Below are positions 1-5,991 of a DNA stretch of 8,550 bases, one piece after another. The DNA is from DATGIQ01 sp035295665. Its GTDB lineage: Bacteria > Planctomycetota > Planctomycetia > Gemmatales > Gemmataceae. The stretch is taken from the NCBI GenBank assembly GCA_035295665.1, contig DATGIQ010000198.1, positions 1 through 8,550 of the forward strand, in the 5' to 3' direction. A program made the position numbers and the translations under genes. The notes beneath the pieces were generated by a model, which worked only from the letters and a program-made list of their open reading frames with translations, had not been told where the DNA came from and searched no databases. Position 1 is the stretch's first letter. Each line of letters starts with the position of its first letter.

Positions 1-111
1 ACCTACGAAACGGGCATCAAGGTCAGTGACGAACAGATGGCAACACTGAAATTGAAGCCCGCTGATTTTCATGGCGATTGGAACTATGTCATTACTCCCC
101 GCAAACACTAG
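1..111 (+). mobile_element. ISAzo13-type transposase, C-terminal end only
   Basis: Frame 1 is open from the first base to TAG at 109-111 and encodes 36 residues, including GIKVSDEQMATLKL and FHGDWNYVI. This is the pattern I recognise as the extreme C-terminus of ISAzo13-family transposases, where a 'GxKVsDEqma..l' stretch is followed by 'FHGdWNY'. The enzyme would cut and join the ends of its insertion sequence. The catalytic core lies upstream of the window, so it cannot be seen whether the copy is intact. The frame overlaps, in another phase, the first codons of a spurious longer version of the next ORF, which shows that an ATG at 71 is not a real start for that gene. The family call comes from memory of the C-terminal motif, not a search. 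Confidence 0.72.
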
Positions 112-142
112 AAATCGACGAAGTTATTTTTTCGCGGGCCCC
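112..142 (+). repeat. inferred right end of the insertion sequence
   Basis: The 31 bases between the transposase stop and the point where the SBP56 reading frame resumes are not needed by either gene. They are AT-rich in the middle (AAGTTATTTTTTC, 121-133) and end in CGGGCCCC (135-142), an arrangement expected of an IS terminal inverted repeat. The boundary at 142 is inferred because recognisable SBP56-like residues start with K-L-T at 143. The other end of the element is outside the window, so neither the matching inverted repeat nor the target duplication can be checked. Confidence 0.4.
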
Positions 143-643
143 AAGCTGACCACCGGGTTAGCGCCGTTGGAATGCCGCTGGTCGCTGCAAACAGGGGCCA
201 ATCATGGCTTCACCAATTGTGCCCTCGATCATTCGATCTGGCTATGGGAAGCCAACCCAAAGGGTGAGTACAGCGCACGCAAACTTTGCAGCACCGGCCA
301 GATGCCGGCCGACTTGCGGCAATCGCCGGACGATCGGTTCCTGTATGTGAGCTGCTTCCTGTCCAACGAAATTCAGCAGTGGGACGTGAGCGATTTGAAA
401 AACCCGCGGCTAACCAGCACAGTCGTTCCGGGGGTGCAGCCCAACATGATGCACGTAACCGGCGACGGCAAGCGGATGTACATCACCAATTCCTTGCTGA
501 GCACGCTCGACCATTCCGGGAACTTTTGGGTCCGGTTGGCACATATCGGTCCGGACGGAATGAAGATGGATCCGTTCTTCAACATCGATCTGAACAAGCT
601 GCCGACCGGGCCGGCGCGTGGACATGATATGCTGCTATACTGA
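143..643 (+). pseudogene. Selenium-binding protein (SBP56 / methanethiol oxidase family), 5'-truncated by IS
   Basis: The open frame gives 166 residues of the C-terminal part of the SBP56 family, a beta-propeller protein of usually about 450 residues. Recognisable stretches in order are ANHGFTNCALDHSIWLWE, ADLRQSPDDRFLYVSCF, IQQWDVSDLKNPRLTST, VQPNMMHVTGDGKRMYITNSL and the ending ARGHDMLLY. Characterised bacterial members (MtoX) are copper-dependent periplasmic enzymes oxidising methanethiol to formaldehyde, H2S and H2O2. Mammalian SELENBP1 has the same activity. The N-terminal two thirds are missing from this window and transposase sequence sits immediately upstream, so the gene was probably interrupted by the insertion. 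The C-terminal end has no frameshift, which points to a recent event. An ATG at 71 is in frame but overlaps the transposase end and would encode IS sequence. Which substrate the intact protein used is unknown. Confidence 0.8.
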
Positions 644-715
644 CCAGAATGGATACCACGTATGGCTGACGGAGGGCGATTGGCGGTGGACACTCCGTTG
701 GGTTATCAGGAGGTT

Positions 716-853
716 GTGTCGCGCAAGCGGTGGCGAGAGAGCGTCCGCTTCAGGCATCCAGCCCTCACCGGTTACTTCACCAAAGTGATCCAGAGGTGCC
801 AAATGCTGTGGAACAGTCAAGGGTGCACGATGATCGCACTGGCAATACCTTGA
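716..853 (+). pseudogene. possible remnant of a small toxin-like gene
   Basis: The 644-807 gap holds no convincing intact gene. A strong AGGAGG (708-713) stands just before GTG 716, which opens a 45-residue frame beginning VSRKRWRESVRFRHPALTG and stopping at 853. The 'W..xVRFRHPxLxGY' start reminds me of small proteins encoded upstream of DUF2283 genes, where the next part would contain a 'PDEVxxSRxDP'-like stretch. A similar stretch, PNAVEQSRVHDD, is present here but in the next frame (799-834). A one-base indel near 783-792 would join the two. This is therefore best read as a frameshifted, internally deleted remnant. The family link is from memory and weak. Confidence 0.25.
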
Positions 854-1086
854 CGATTTGGTTCGCCGATCCCGACAAGGAATATTTTTGCGCGGAGATC
901 GCAGATGATGCCGTGCTCATGAAGGATCGGCGCGAGCGTGTGCTTGGCTTCGAGCGACTGAATTACCTGCCAAGGAAACGGCGCACGGACAAGAAGGAAA
1001 CGTTCCTGTGGAAGTCCAGGTCATGGAGATCTGGCCAAGCTGGAATTTCCATTCAACGTGGGACGGGCGCATCGTGGGAGATCTGA
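808..1086 (+). CDS. DUF2283-like small protein, probably with a damaged C-terminus
   Basis: From GTG 808, preceded by AGAGGTG at 792-798, the frame encodes 92 residues. Residues 8-53 (DDRTGNTLTIWFADPD, then DDAVLMKDRRERVLGFERLNYL) have the strand-rich pattern of DUF2283, a family of about 60-80 residues of unknown biochemical role that is often paired with small toxin-like genes. After NYLP the frame becomes arginine- and tryptophan-rich and unlike the family. Shifting to the next frame at about 967-972 gives AKETAHGQEGNVPVEVQVMEI, a more natural ending, so a one-base indel is suspected. The stop TGA (1084-1086) overlaps the ATG of the SCO gene (TGATG), so translation here may feed the SCO gene. 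An in-frame ATG at 730 gives a longer form with low-complexity leader residues that I do not believe. Confidence 0.45.
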   Translation: MEQSRVHDDRTGNTLTIWFADPDKEYFCAEIADDAVLMKDRRERVLGFERLNYLPRKRRTDKKETFLWKSRSWRSGQAGISIQRGTGASWEI

Positions 1087-1682
1087 TGACATTCGGCTTA
1101 TTCTGTGCCGTTTTCATGGTAGGAAATGGATTGACCGAGAAGACCGGGACGACATCACGCCTCGCCGTGATTCGCTCGGCCCCTGATTTCACGCTGCTGA
1201 CGTCGAGCGGCGAGCCGCGTCGTTCAACCGACCTCCGCGGGAAGGTCGTGCTCGTCAGTTTCATCTTCACGACCTGCAACGGCACCTGTCCGGCGACCAC
1301 GCATCGCATGAGCCAGGTTCAGCAGGAGCTGAAGACGCGTGGCCTCTGCGAAGACGACCGTGTTCGGCTTTTGTCCATTACGCTGGATCCGGTCCGTGAT
1401 ACGCCGGAGGTGCTGAAAGCTTACCAGCGACTCTACGATGTGGACACGGCCAACTGGAGTTTTCTGACGGGGCCCGCGGATCAGGTGGCCAGCACAATCC
1501 AGGCGTGGGGTATGTGGGCACGCCCCGCTGCCAACGGCCAGCTCGACCATCCGTCGCGCGTCTTTTTGGTAGACAGCCGCGGCCGGATTCGTGAGATTTA
1601 CAACCTGGAGTTCTTGAAACCCGCGTGGGTTGCGGAGGATGTGGAACTGCTCCTGAAGGAAGCGGCCAACGCCAGGCAGTAG
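1086..1682 (+). CDS. SCO1/SenC family copper chaperone, membrane-anchored
   Basis: This 198-residue protein has the SCO fold, a thioredoxin-like protein that delivers copper to cupro-enzymes such as the CuA site of cytochrome oxidase. Visible marks are APDFTLL (32-38), the CNGTC metal-binding CxxxC (Cys64, Cys68) followed by Pro, the SITLDPVRDTPE segment (98-109) and the conserved third ligand His155 in QLDHPSRVFLVD. A short hydrophobic N-terminus (MTFGLFCAVFMVG) suggests a signal anchor, placing the domain outside the cytoplasm. ATG 1086 is chosen because GGGAG (1076-1080) stands five bases before it and the anchor begins there. A GTG at 1008 extends the frame into sequence that looks like the tail of the preceding gene. 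Copper-chaperone genes are known neighbours of SBP56-type methanethiol oxidases, which suits the broken SBP56 gene upstream. Confidence 0.88.
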   Translation: MTFGLFCAVFMVGNGLTEKTGTTSRLAVIRSAPDFTLLTSSGEPRRSTDLRGKVVLVSFIFTTCNGTCPATTHRMSQVQQELKTRGLCEDDRVRLLSITLDPVRDTPEVLKAYQRLYDVDTANWSFLTGPADQVASTIQAWGMWARPAANGQLDHPSRVFLVDSRGRIREIYNLEFLKPAWVAEDVELLLKEAANARQ

Positions 1683-1745
1683 AAGAGAACCATCCATTCG
1701 CCGGGATTCCGACGACGGAAGAAAATACGCATCGGGAGTGTAGCC

Positions 1746-2111
1746 ATGCCAGAAGAACCACCGAGCCAAGGGACGGCCGATCGCTCGATTCAGACAAGTC
1801 TCCATGCACTGGCCCAGGTGTTGCGGGAAGCCCACCATTTGGAGCCGGAATCTCAAGAAGCGCTTGCCAACTTGGTCGATGAACTGAGCAAGGCACTCAC
1901 CCCGGCGGCCTTGGCCAGCAGCGAAACGGCTCACCTCGCCACCACTGCAGCCGGCTTGGCCCGCGCCTTGCATCAAGAGGCGAGCCCGTCGCTGCTAGCG
2001 GCAGCAAAGGAACGACTCGAACAAGCAGCATTGCGGGCCGAGACAGAGGCGCCCTTGGCCACCGGTATCGCCCGACGCATGGTTGACCTGTTGGCCGACC
2101 TCGGGATTTGA
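1746..2111 (+). CDS. DUF4404 family protein
   Basis: This 121-residue soluble, mostly helical protein is rich in Ala and Leu. The N-terminal half (SLHALAQVLREAHHLEPESQ, residues 19-38, then LANLVDELSKAL) and the ending (APLATGIARRMVDLLADLGI) match the layout of the DUF4404 family. Members are short, begin with two predicted amphipathic helices and end in a 'vvdaLakmGI'-like helix. Function is unknown. No catalytic or metal-binding motif is visible. ATG 1746 follows GGGAGTG (1734-1740). The gene lies 63 bp after the SCO gene and its stop is 11 bp before the YceH start, so it probably shares a transcript at least with YceH. Confidence 0.7.
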   Translation: MPEEPPSQGTADRSIQTSLHALAQVLREAHHLEPESQEALANLVDELSKALTPAALASSETAHLATTAAGLARALHQEASPSLLAAAKERLEQAALRAETEAPLATGIARRMVDLLADLGI

Positions 2112-2122
2112 GCGAGGGAATT

Positions 2123-2890
2123 ATGTCACCGCATTCCCCCGATGCTGCCGCGGAAACGCCCCCGGCCTGGCCCGTACTCTCCGTGCTGGAACGGCGCGTG
2201 CTCGGCGTGCTCGTTGAAAAAGCCAAGACCACGCCGGATATCTACCCGCTCAGTCTGAATGCCCTGGTCACCGGTTGCAATCAGAAATCCAATCGCGATC
2301 CCGTGTTGAATGTGAATGACCTGGAGGTTGAAGAGGCGTTGACCAGTGCCCAGAAGAAAGGGCTGACGGTCAAGATCACCGGCGGCCGCGTCGAGCGCTG
2401 GCGGCATGTGCTCTATGAGGCCTGGCGTGTCGAGAAGGTGGAGCTGGCCGTGCTTGCCGAGTTGCTGCTGCGCGGGCCACAGGCGGAAGGAGAATTGCGG
2501 GGGCGGGCCAGCCGCATGGAATCGATCGCGAATCTGGAAACTCTCCGCCCCGCATTGCGAGAGCTGGCGCAGCGACGCCTGGTCGTCTATCTGACGCCGG
2601 AAGGCCGGCGGGGCACCGTGGTGACGCACGGCTTCCATGAGCCCAAGGAGTTGGAACATCTCCATGCTCGGTATGGTGCCGAGGGAGAATCCGTGACCGC
2701 GGACGAGCCGGCCCCACCGGTGACAGGGATGCGGAACGCCGCTTCCGGGTCGGCGCCGGCCTGGGAAGCGGGACTGAACGAGGCGAATGCACAAATCGCC
2801 GGTTTGCGCACGACGGTTTCCGATCTGGAAGCCAAGCTTGCCAGCTTGGCGGAGCAAATACGGGCAATCAAAGAAGGCTTGGGACTGTAA
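2123..2890 (+). CDS. yceH: YceH family protein (DUF480, UPF0502)
   Basis: This 255-residue protein contains the YceH/DUF480 signature near its start: LSVLERRVLGVLVEKAKTTP, then YPLSLNALVTGCNQKSNRDPV, then NDLEVEEALTSAQKKGL. The family folds as two winged-helix domains (roughly residues 17-105 and 110-185 here), suggesting nucleic-acid binding, but its role is not established. The second domain includes VELAVLAELLLRGPQAEGELR and ends near HGFHEPKEL. A Pro/Ala-rich linker (about 195-215) leads to a C-terminal coiled-coil segment (about 221-252). ATG 2123 is chosen with GAGGG at 2114-2118. An in-frame TTG at 2108 overlaps the previous gene and lacks a ribosome site. Nothing looks broken. Confidence 0.92.
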   Translation: MSPHSPDAAAETPPAWPVLSVLERRVLGVLVEKAKTTPDIYPLSLNALVTGCNQKSNRDPVLNVNDLEVEEALTSAQKKGLTVKITGGRVERWRHVLYEAWRVEKVELAVLAELLLRGPQAEGELRGRASRMESIANLETLRPALRELAQRRLVVYLTPEGRRGTVVTHGFHEPKELEHLHARYGAEGESVTADEPAPPVTGMRNAASGSAPAWEAGLNEANAQIAGLRTTVSDLEAKLASLAEQIRAIKEGLGL

Positions 2891-2955
2891 GGGCGGCCCC
2901 AGCCGATCGGAGCAAGGATGGGCTTGTCCCGCACGCGCCGTCTGCGCGCCGGAAT

Positions 2956-2970
2956 CTTAACTCGTTTTAA
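2956..2970 (+). promoter_or_regulatory. direct repeat resembling an OmpR-family regulator box
   Basis: CTTAA (2956-2960), five bases, then TTTAA (2966-2970) gives half-sites one helical turn apart. OmpR/PhoB-class regulators bind such tandem half-sites, and CTTAA-N5-CTTAA is the known PmrA/QseB type. It lies 57 bp before the start of an OmpR-class regulator gene, so autoregulation is plausible. It is the only copy I noticed, and short AT-rich boxes can arise by chance. Confidence 0.35.
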
Positions 2971-2972
2971 TC

Positions 2973-3000
2973 GCAGGAAGGATTCACTCCTCCCTTCCGC
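2973..3000 (+). promoter_or_regulatory. hairpin-forming inverted repeat in the leader of the response regulator
   Basis: GC-a-GGAAGG (2973-2981) can pair with CCTTCCGC (2993-3000): eight pairs with one bulged A and an 11-base loop. It sits between the direct repeat and the AGGAGG ribosome site (3017-3022). No T-run follows, so it is not a normal intrinsic terminator. It could be an operator or an mRNA leader stem, or have no function. Confidence 0.3.
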
Positions 3001-3026
3001 CATGTCACAATAGCGGAGGAGGAAAT

Positions 3027-3710
3027 ATGGCGCGCCTGCTGATCATCGAAGACGAACGCAAAGTCCTGCGCAGCCTGGAACGTGGCTTGCAAGCGGAAGG
3101 CTATGAAGTTGCCACCGCCGCCACGGGGGAGGCCGGCTACGAGCAGGCGTTGGCACATTCCTTTGATGGTCTCGTCCTCGATCTGATGCTGCCGAATCGG
3201 GACGGCTTGCAGGTGCTCGCCGAATTGCGGCGGGCGGGGAAAAAGATGCCGGTGCTCGTACTCACCGCACGGGATACCGTCGAAGACCGAGTCTTGGGCC
3301 TGGACTCGGGGGCCGATGACTACCTCGTGAAGCCGTTCGCCTTTGCCGAATTGCTAGCCCGGCTCCGGGCGCTATTGCGGCGCGGCTCCGGCGAGCGCGA
3401 AACCATTTTGCGTGCCGATGATCTGGAGATGGATCTGCTCCAGCGGCGGGTCCGCCGTGGCGGTCAGGAAATCTCGTTGACGCTCCGCGAATTTGAGCTG
3501 CTGCACTACCTGCTTCAACATAAAAATGCGATCGTCACCCGGGACATGTTGGGCCGGGATGTGTGGAAGGAGCCGGGGTATGCGTTGACCAATGTCATCG
3601 ATGTCTTCTTTACCTTGCTCCGCCGCAAGATCGAGCTGCCGGGGAAAAGGCCGCTCATCCAAACGCTCCGCGGCATCGGCTACTCTCTGTGCGATCCCTC
3701 ATGCGCCTGA
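3027..3710 (+). CDS. OmpR/CusR-type two-component response regulator
   Basis: This 227-residue protein is a standard DNA-binding response regulator. The receiver domain (1-115) has the acidic pair Glu8-Asp9, phospho-acceptor Asp52 in LVLDLMLPNRDG, Thr80 and Lys102 in DDYLVKPF. A winged-helix output domain follows (about 128-222), with LTLREFELLHYLLQ and TLRGIGYSL typical of the OmpR/PhoB class. It would be phosphorylated by the histidine kinase immediately downstream and bind tandem repeats at target promoters. The receiver and linker resemble CusR/CopR-like heavy-metal regulators, but the signal cannot be proven. A strong AGGAGG (3017-3022) precedes ATG 3027. Its last 10 bases overlap the kinase start, which implies coupled translation. 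Confidence 0.93.
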   Translation: MARLLIIEDERKVLRSLERGLQAEGYEVATAATGEAGYEQALAHSFDGLVLDLMLPNRDGLQVLAELRRAGKKMPVLVLTARDTVEDRVLGLDSGADDYLVKPFAFAELLARLRALLRRGSGERETILRADDLEMDLLQRRVRRGGQEISLTLREFELLHYLLQHKNAIVTRDMLGRDVWKEPGYALTNVIDVFFTLLRRKIELPGKRPLIQTLRGIGYSLCDPSCA

Positions 3711-5083
3711 GCATTCGCTGGCGGCTAACCCTGTGGAACACGCTCGCCTTGGGCGTCGTCCTGCTCGGCTTCAGCGGGCTGGTGTATGGCCTATTGGCGC
3801 GGGCCCTTTGGGCCAACCTGGATCGCTCTCTCCTGGGCGAGTTCCGAGAGCTGGAGCAGGATCCGCAGCTCGCCAGCCATTTCGATGAACGCTTGCGCTA
3901 CTGGATCAATGAACTCAAAGAGCAGGAAAACATCTGCTGCATCGTTTACGATGTCCGTGGCCGAATCTATCAGCGAACGGCCGATCTGGCGGTGGAGACG
4001 GTTCCCCCGCTGCTCTCACCGCCCGGAGAGGAGACTCGTGTTGCCAATGCCAACCTTCCCGGCTTGGGCCGGCAACGCCTCTTGAGCCATCGACTGCGTC
4101 GCGGAGACAAGGATTTCACGGTCGTGCTCCTGGCACCGCTCGACGAGGCGGACCGGGAGCTGCGACAGCTCCTCGTCGTGTTGGCTGCCGCGGGCCCGAT
4201 TGCCCTGTTTGCGGCTGGGGGGTTTGGATACCTCTTGGCTCGGAAAGGATTGGCGCCGGTGGAACGGCTGCATCGCCTGACTCAAGAGATCACGGCCGAG
4301 CGCTTGGACCGGCGACTCCCCGTGGAAAACGCCAACGACGAGCTGGGACGATTAACCGGAACAATTAACGCCATGATCGGCCGGCTAGAGCGATCGTTTG
4401 CGGAGATCCGTCGCTTCACGGCCGATGCGTCGCATGAATTGCGGACTCCCTTGACCGCCATCCGCAGCGAAACCGAAGTTGCTCTGCGCAATCCGCTGAG
4501 CACGGCCGACTATCAGCATCTGCTCGGAAGTATCCTGGAAGAGTGCGATCGGCTGACCCGGCTCACCGATCAGTTATTGACGCTTTGCCGCGAGGATACC
4601 GGAACGGCTCATCTGAGCGATGAGCCGCTGGACTTGGGCAAGCTCGTGAGCGGCGTGGTGGAAACAATGCGGCCATTCGCCGAAGGGAAAGGGTTGCGTG
4701 TTCGAGCGGCTCGCAATGGCGCCCTCGTCATTCACGGGGATGAGGCTCGGCTGCGCCAAGTTTTCTACAATCTTCTGGACAACGCCATCAAATACACGCT
4801 TCCCGGCGGCACAATCGACGTCCAGCTTCGATGTCAGGAGCAGTCGGCCGTTGTCACCATTGGTGACACCGGCATCGGCATCCCGGCCGAGCATTTGCCG
4901 CGCATCTTCGATCGTTTTTACCGCGTCGATAAGGCGCGGAGCCGCGAACAGGGAGGGACAGGCCTGGGCTTGAGCATTGCCCGCAGCATCGTCGATGCCC
5001 ACGGAGGAAACATCCACATCACCAGCGCGCTCGGGCAAGGCACGATTTGCACCGTGACGTTGCCCCAGCAAGCGAACGGTTGA
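3701..5083 (+). CDS. CusS-like membrane sensor histidine kinase
   Basis: This 460-residue kinase partners the regulator just upstream. Order of parts: transmembrane helix 1 (about 11-33), an extracytoplasmic sensor of about 120 residues, transmembrane helix 2 (about 156-180), HAMP linker (to about 235), HisKA with the H-box DASHELRTPLTAIR (phospho-accepting His245), then HATPase_c with the N-box NLLDNAIK (Asn357, Asn361), DTGIG (Asp389) and GGTGLG (418-423). All catalytic motifs are intact. The architecture matches heavy-metal sensor kinases of the CusS/CopS type. The sensor holds an adjacent Cys79-Cys80 pair that could bind a metal, which is an inference. ATG 3701 is chosen over an in-frame ATG at 3563 because it begins with MRLSIRWRLTLW, the normal start of this family, and leaves only a 10-bp overlap. 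No metal exporter is seen nearby. Confidence 0.93.
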   Translation: MRLSIRWRLTLWNTLALGVVLLGFSGLVYGLLARALWANLDRSLLGEFRELEQDPQLASHFDERLRYWINELKEQENICCIVYDVRGRIYQRTADLAVETVPPLLSPPGEETRVANANLPGLGRQRLLSHRLRRGDKDFTVVLLAPLDEADRELRQLLVVLAAAGPIALFAAGGFGYLLARKGLAPVERLHRLTQEITAERLDRRLPVENANDELGRLTGTINAMIGRLERSFAEIRRFTADASHELRTPLTAIRSETEVALRNPLSTADYQHLLGSILEECDRLTRLTDQLLTLCREDTGTAHLSDEPLDLGKLVSGVVETMRPFAEGKGLRVRAARNGALVIHGDEARLRQVFYNLLDNAIKYTLPGGTIDVQLRCQEQSAVVTIGDTGIGIPAEHLPRIFDRFYRVDKARSREQGGTGLGLSIARSIVDAHGGNIHITSALGQGTICTVTLPQQANG

Positions 5084-5089
5084 ATGGGC

Positions 5090-5158
5090 GGCGGGGGGCG
5101 GGAGGGGAAGACAGGGAACAGCCAGAAAACGTGACCGTCTCTTCTCCCGCCACCCGCC
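5090..5158. terminator. GC-rich hairpin between convergent genes
   Basis: GGCGGGGGGCGGGAG (5090-5104) pairs with CTCCCGCCACCCGCC (5144-5158) at 14 of 15 positions around a 39-base loop, which itself can pair imperfectly (GAAGAC with GTCTCTTC). It fills the 82-bp gap between the kinase stop and the end of the minus-strand membrane protein gene, where a two-way terminator would be expected. There is no T-tract on either side, so it may act as a stem block or need Rho. Confidence 0.4.
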
Positions 5159-5165
5159 ACCTGTT

Positions 5166-5975
5166 CTACGCCTTGGCTTCGGCCAGATCCCGCAACGGAA
5201 TGGTGGCGAGAATGTGCCGAGCCGAATGGAGGACTTCTTCTGCACCTTCCTTCGTCGACGGTTCGGTACTGATGGCGATCCGCCAGCGGTTTTCCACTTC
5301 TTGCAGCATTCGCAAAGCCGGCTCCCCAAGAATGCCGGCACGTTTTACGGCACGGATCAACGTCTCCGGCGTAAAGCGATCCGGCAGGCCACGCCGATCG
5401 AGGAGCACACGTTGCAAACGTGCCTCGATCGCCCGCCACGTCTCGATCACGCTCAAATCGTAGTGATCCTCCGCAAACAGCTGCTGGGCATGGTTCAGTG
5501 AGGCGATCTCCTGGCGGGCCAGTTGTTCGATTTTCGCCGTTCGGTCCTGTTTGCCCAATCGGCCGCGCAACAGCCAAGCGAGCAATTGCGACAGCACCAG
5601 CCAGGCGATCCCCAGACCCAAGGCCACGGCCGGAGCGGCCCAGGCCCAGTGGGACTGGCCCAACCAATCGGCCGACAGGCTCGACAGGTAGAGTCCCCCG
5701 TAAAGGGGGAAAACCATGATGGCTAAGGCATAGGCATAATTTCCCAGCTTCTCCAGCCACGAATGTGGCCGTTCGCTGATTAAGCCCAAACCATAACCAT
5801 ACACGGCCAACGCCAGGAATCCCGCCATCAGGGCGTAGACCAGCGACAACCTGAGCTCATACCCCAGGTACGTGAACCCCACCTCCTCGAAGCGATTGAG
5901 AAACGGGTGGAGCGCGAACAGGGTGCCGAGCAACGCCAGGGCAAAGTGGGTTTTGGTTTTTGTGAATTCTGTCAT
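5166..5975 (-). CDS. four-helix membrane protein with cytoplasmic helical (HEPN-like?) domain
   Basis: I do not recognise a named family. The 269-residue product has four hydrophobic segments at about 11-24, 41-65, 80-100 and 112-136, followed by a charged helical domain of about 130 residues. That domain includes ARQEIASLNHAQQLFAEDHYDLS, then VIETWRAIEARLQRVLLDRRG, and ends AEEVLHSARHILATI. Its spacing of helices recalls HEPN-type domains ('...HYdlAv..awrAiE..L'), but the RNase R-x4-6-H motif is not evident, so a scaffold or sensor role is as likely. ATG (plus-strand CAT 5973-5975) is preceded on the minus strand by GGGGAG (plus 5986-5991), so the longer in-frame form starting at 6254 is not needed. 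It is divergent from the sigma-factor gene across a repeat-rich gap and converges on the kinase. Confidence 0.75.
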   Translation of the reverse strand: MTEFTKTKTHFALALLGTLFALHPFLNRFEEVGFTYLGYELRLSLVYALMAGFLALAVYGYGLGLISERPHSWLEKLGNYAYALAIMVFPLYGGLYLSSLSADWLGQSHWAWAAPAVALGLGIAWLVLSQLLAWLLRGRLGKQDRTAKIEQLARQEIASLNHAQQLFAEDHYDLSVIETWRAIEARLQRVLLDRRGLPDRFTPETLIRAVKRAGILGEPALRMLQEVENRWRIAISTEPSTKEGAEEVLHSARHILATIPLRDLAEAKA

Positions 5976-5991
5976 CGCAGTGTACTCCCCT

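Noticed and set aside
71..142. ATG 71 as the start of an intact small SBP56 protein
   Set aside because: These codons overlap the transposase C-terminus and the inferred IS end. The residues before K-L-T have no SBP56 resemblance.
1224..1976. 250-codon open frame on the minus strand
   Set aside because: It lies antisense across the SCO and DUF4404 genes, both of which have clear family motifs. Its translation is low-complexity, Arg/Gly/Pro-rich and unlike any protein I know. It is a shadow ORF of a GC-rich genome.
2126..2857. 243-codon open frame on the minus strand
   Set aside because: It mirrors the YceH gene almost exactly, and YceH carries an unmistakable signature on the plus strand.
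2934..2948. CGCGC/GCGCG hairpin after YceH as a terminator
   Set aside because: The five-base stem made only of CG steps is expected by chance in this GC-rich gap, and no T-run follows.
2983..3011. TTCACT-N17-CACAAT as a promoter for the response regulator
   Set aside because: Only four of six bases match in each box, and transcription would start about 8 bases before the ATG, inside the ribosome binding site.
4918..5760. 280-codon open frame on the minus strand spanning the kinase end and the membrane protein
   Set aside because: It overlaps two supported genes in the wrong phases and reads through the intergenic hairpin.
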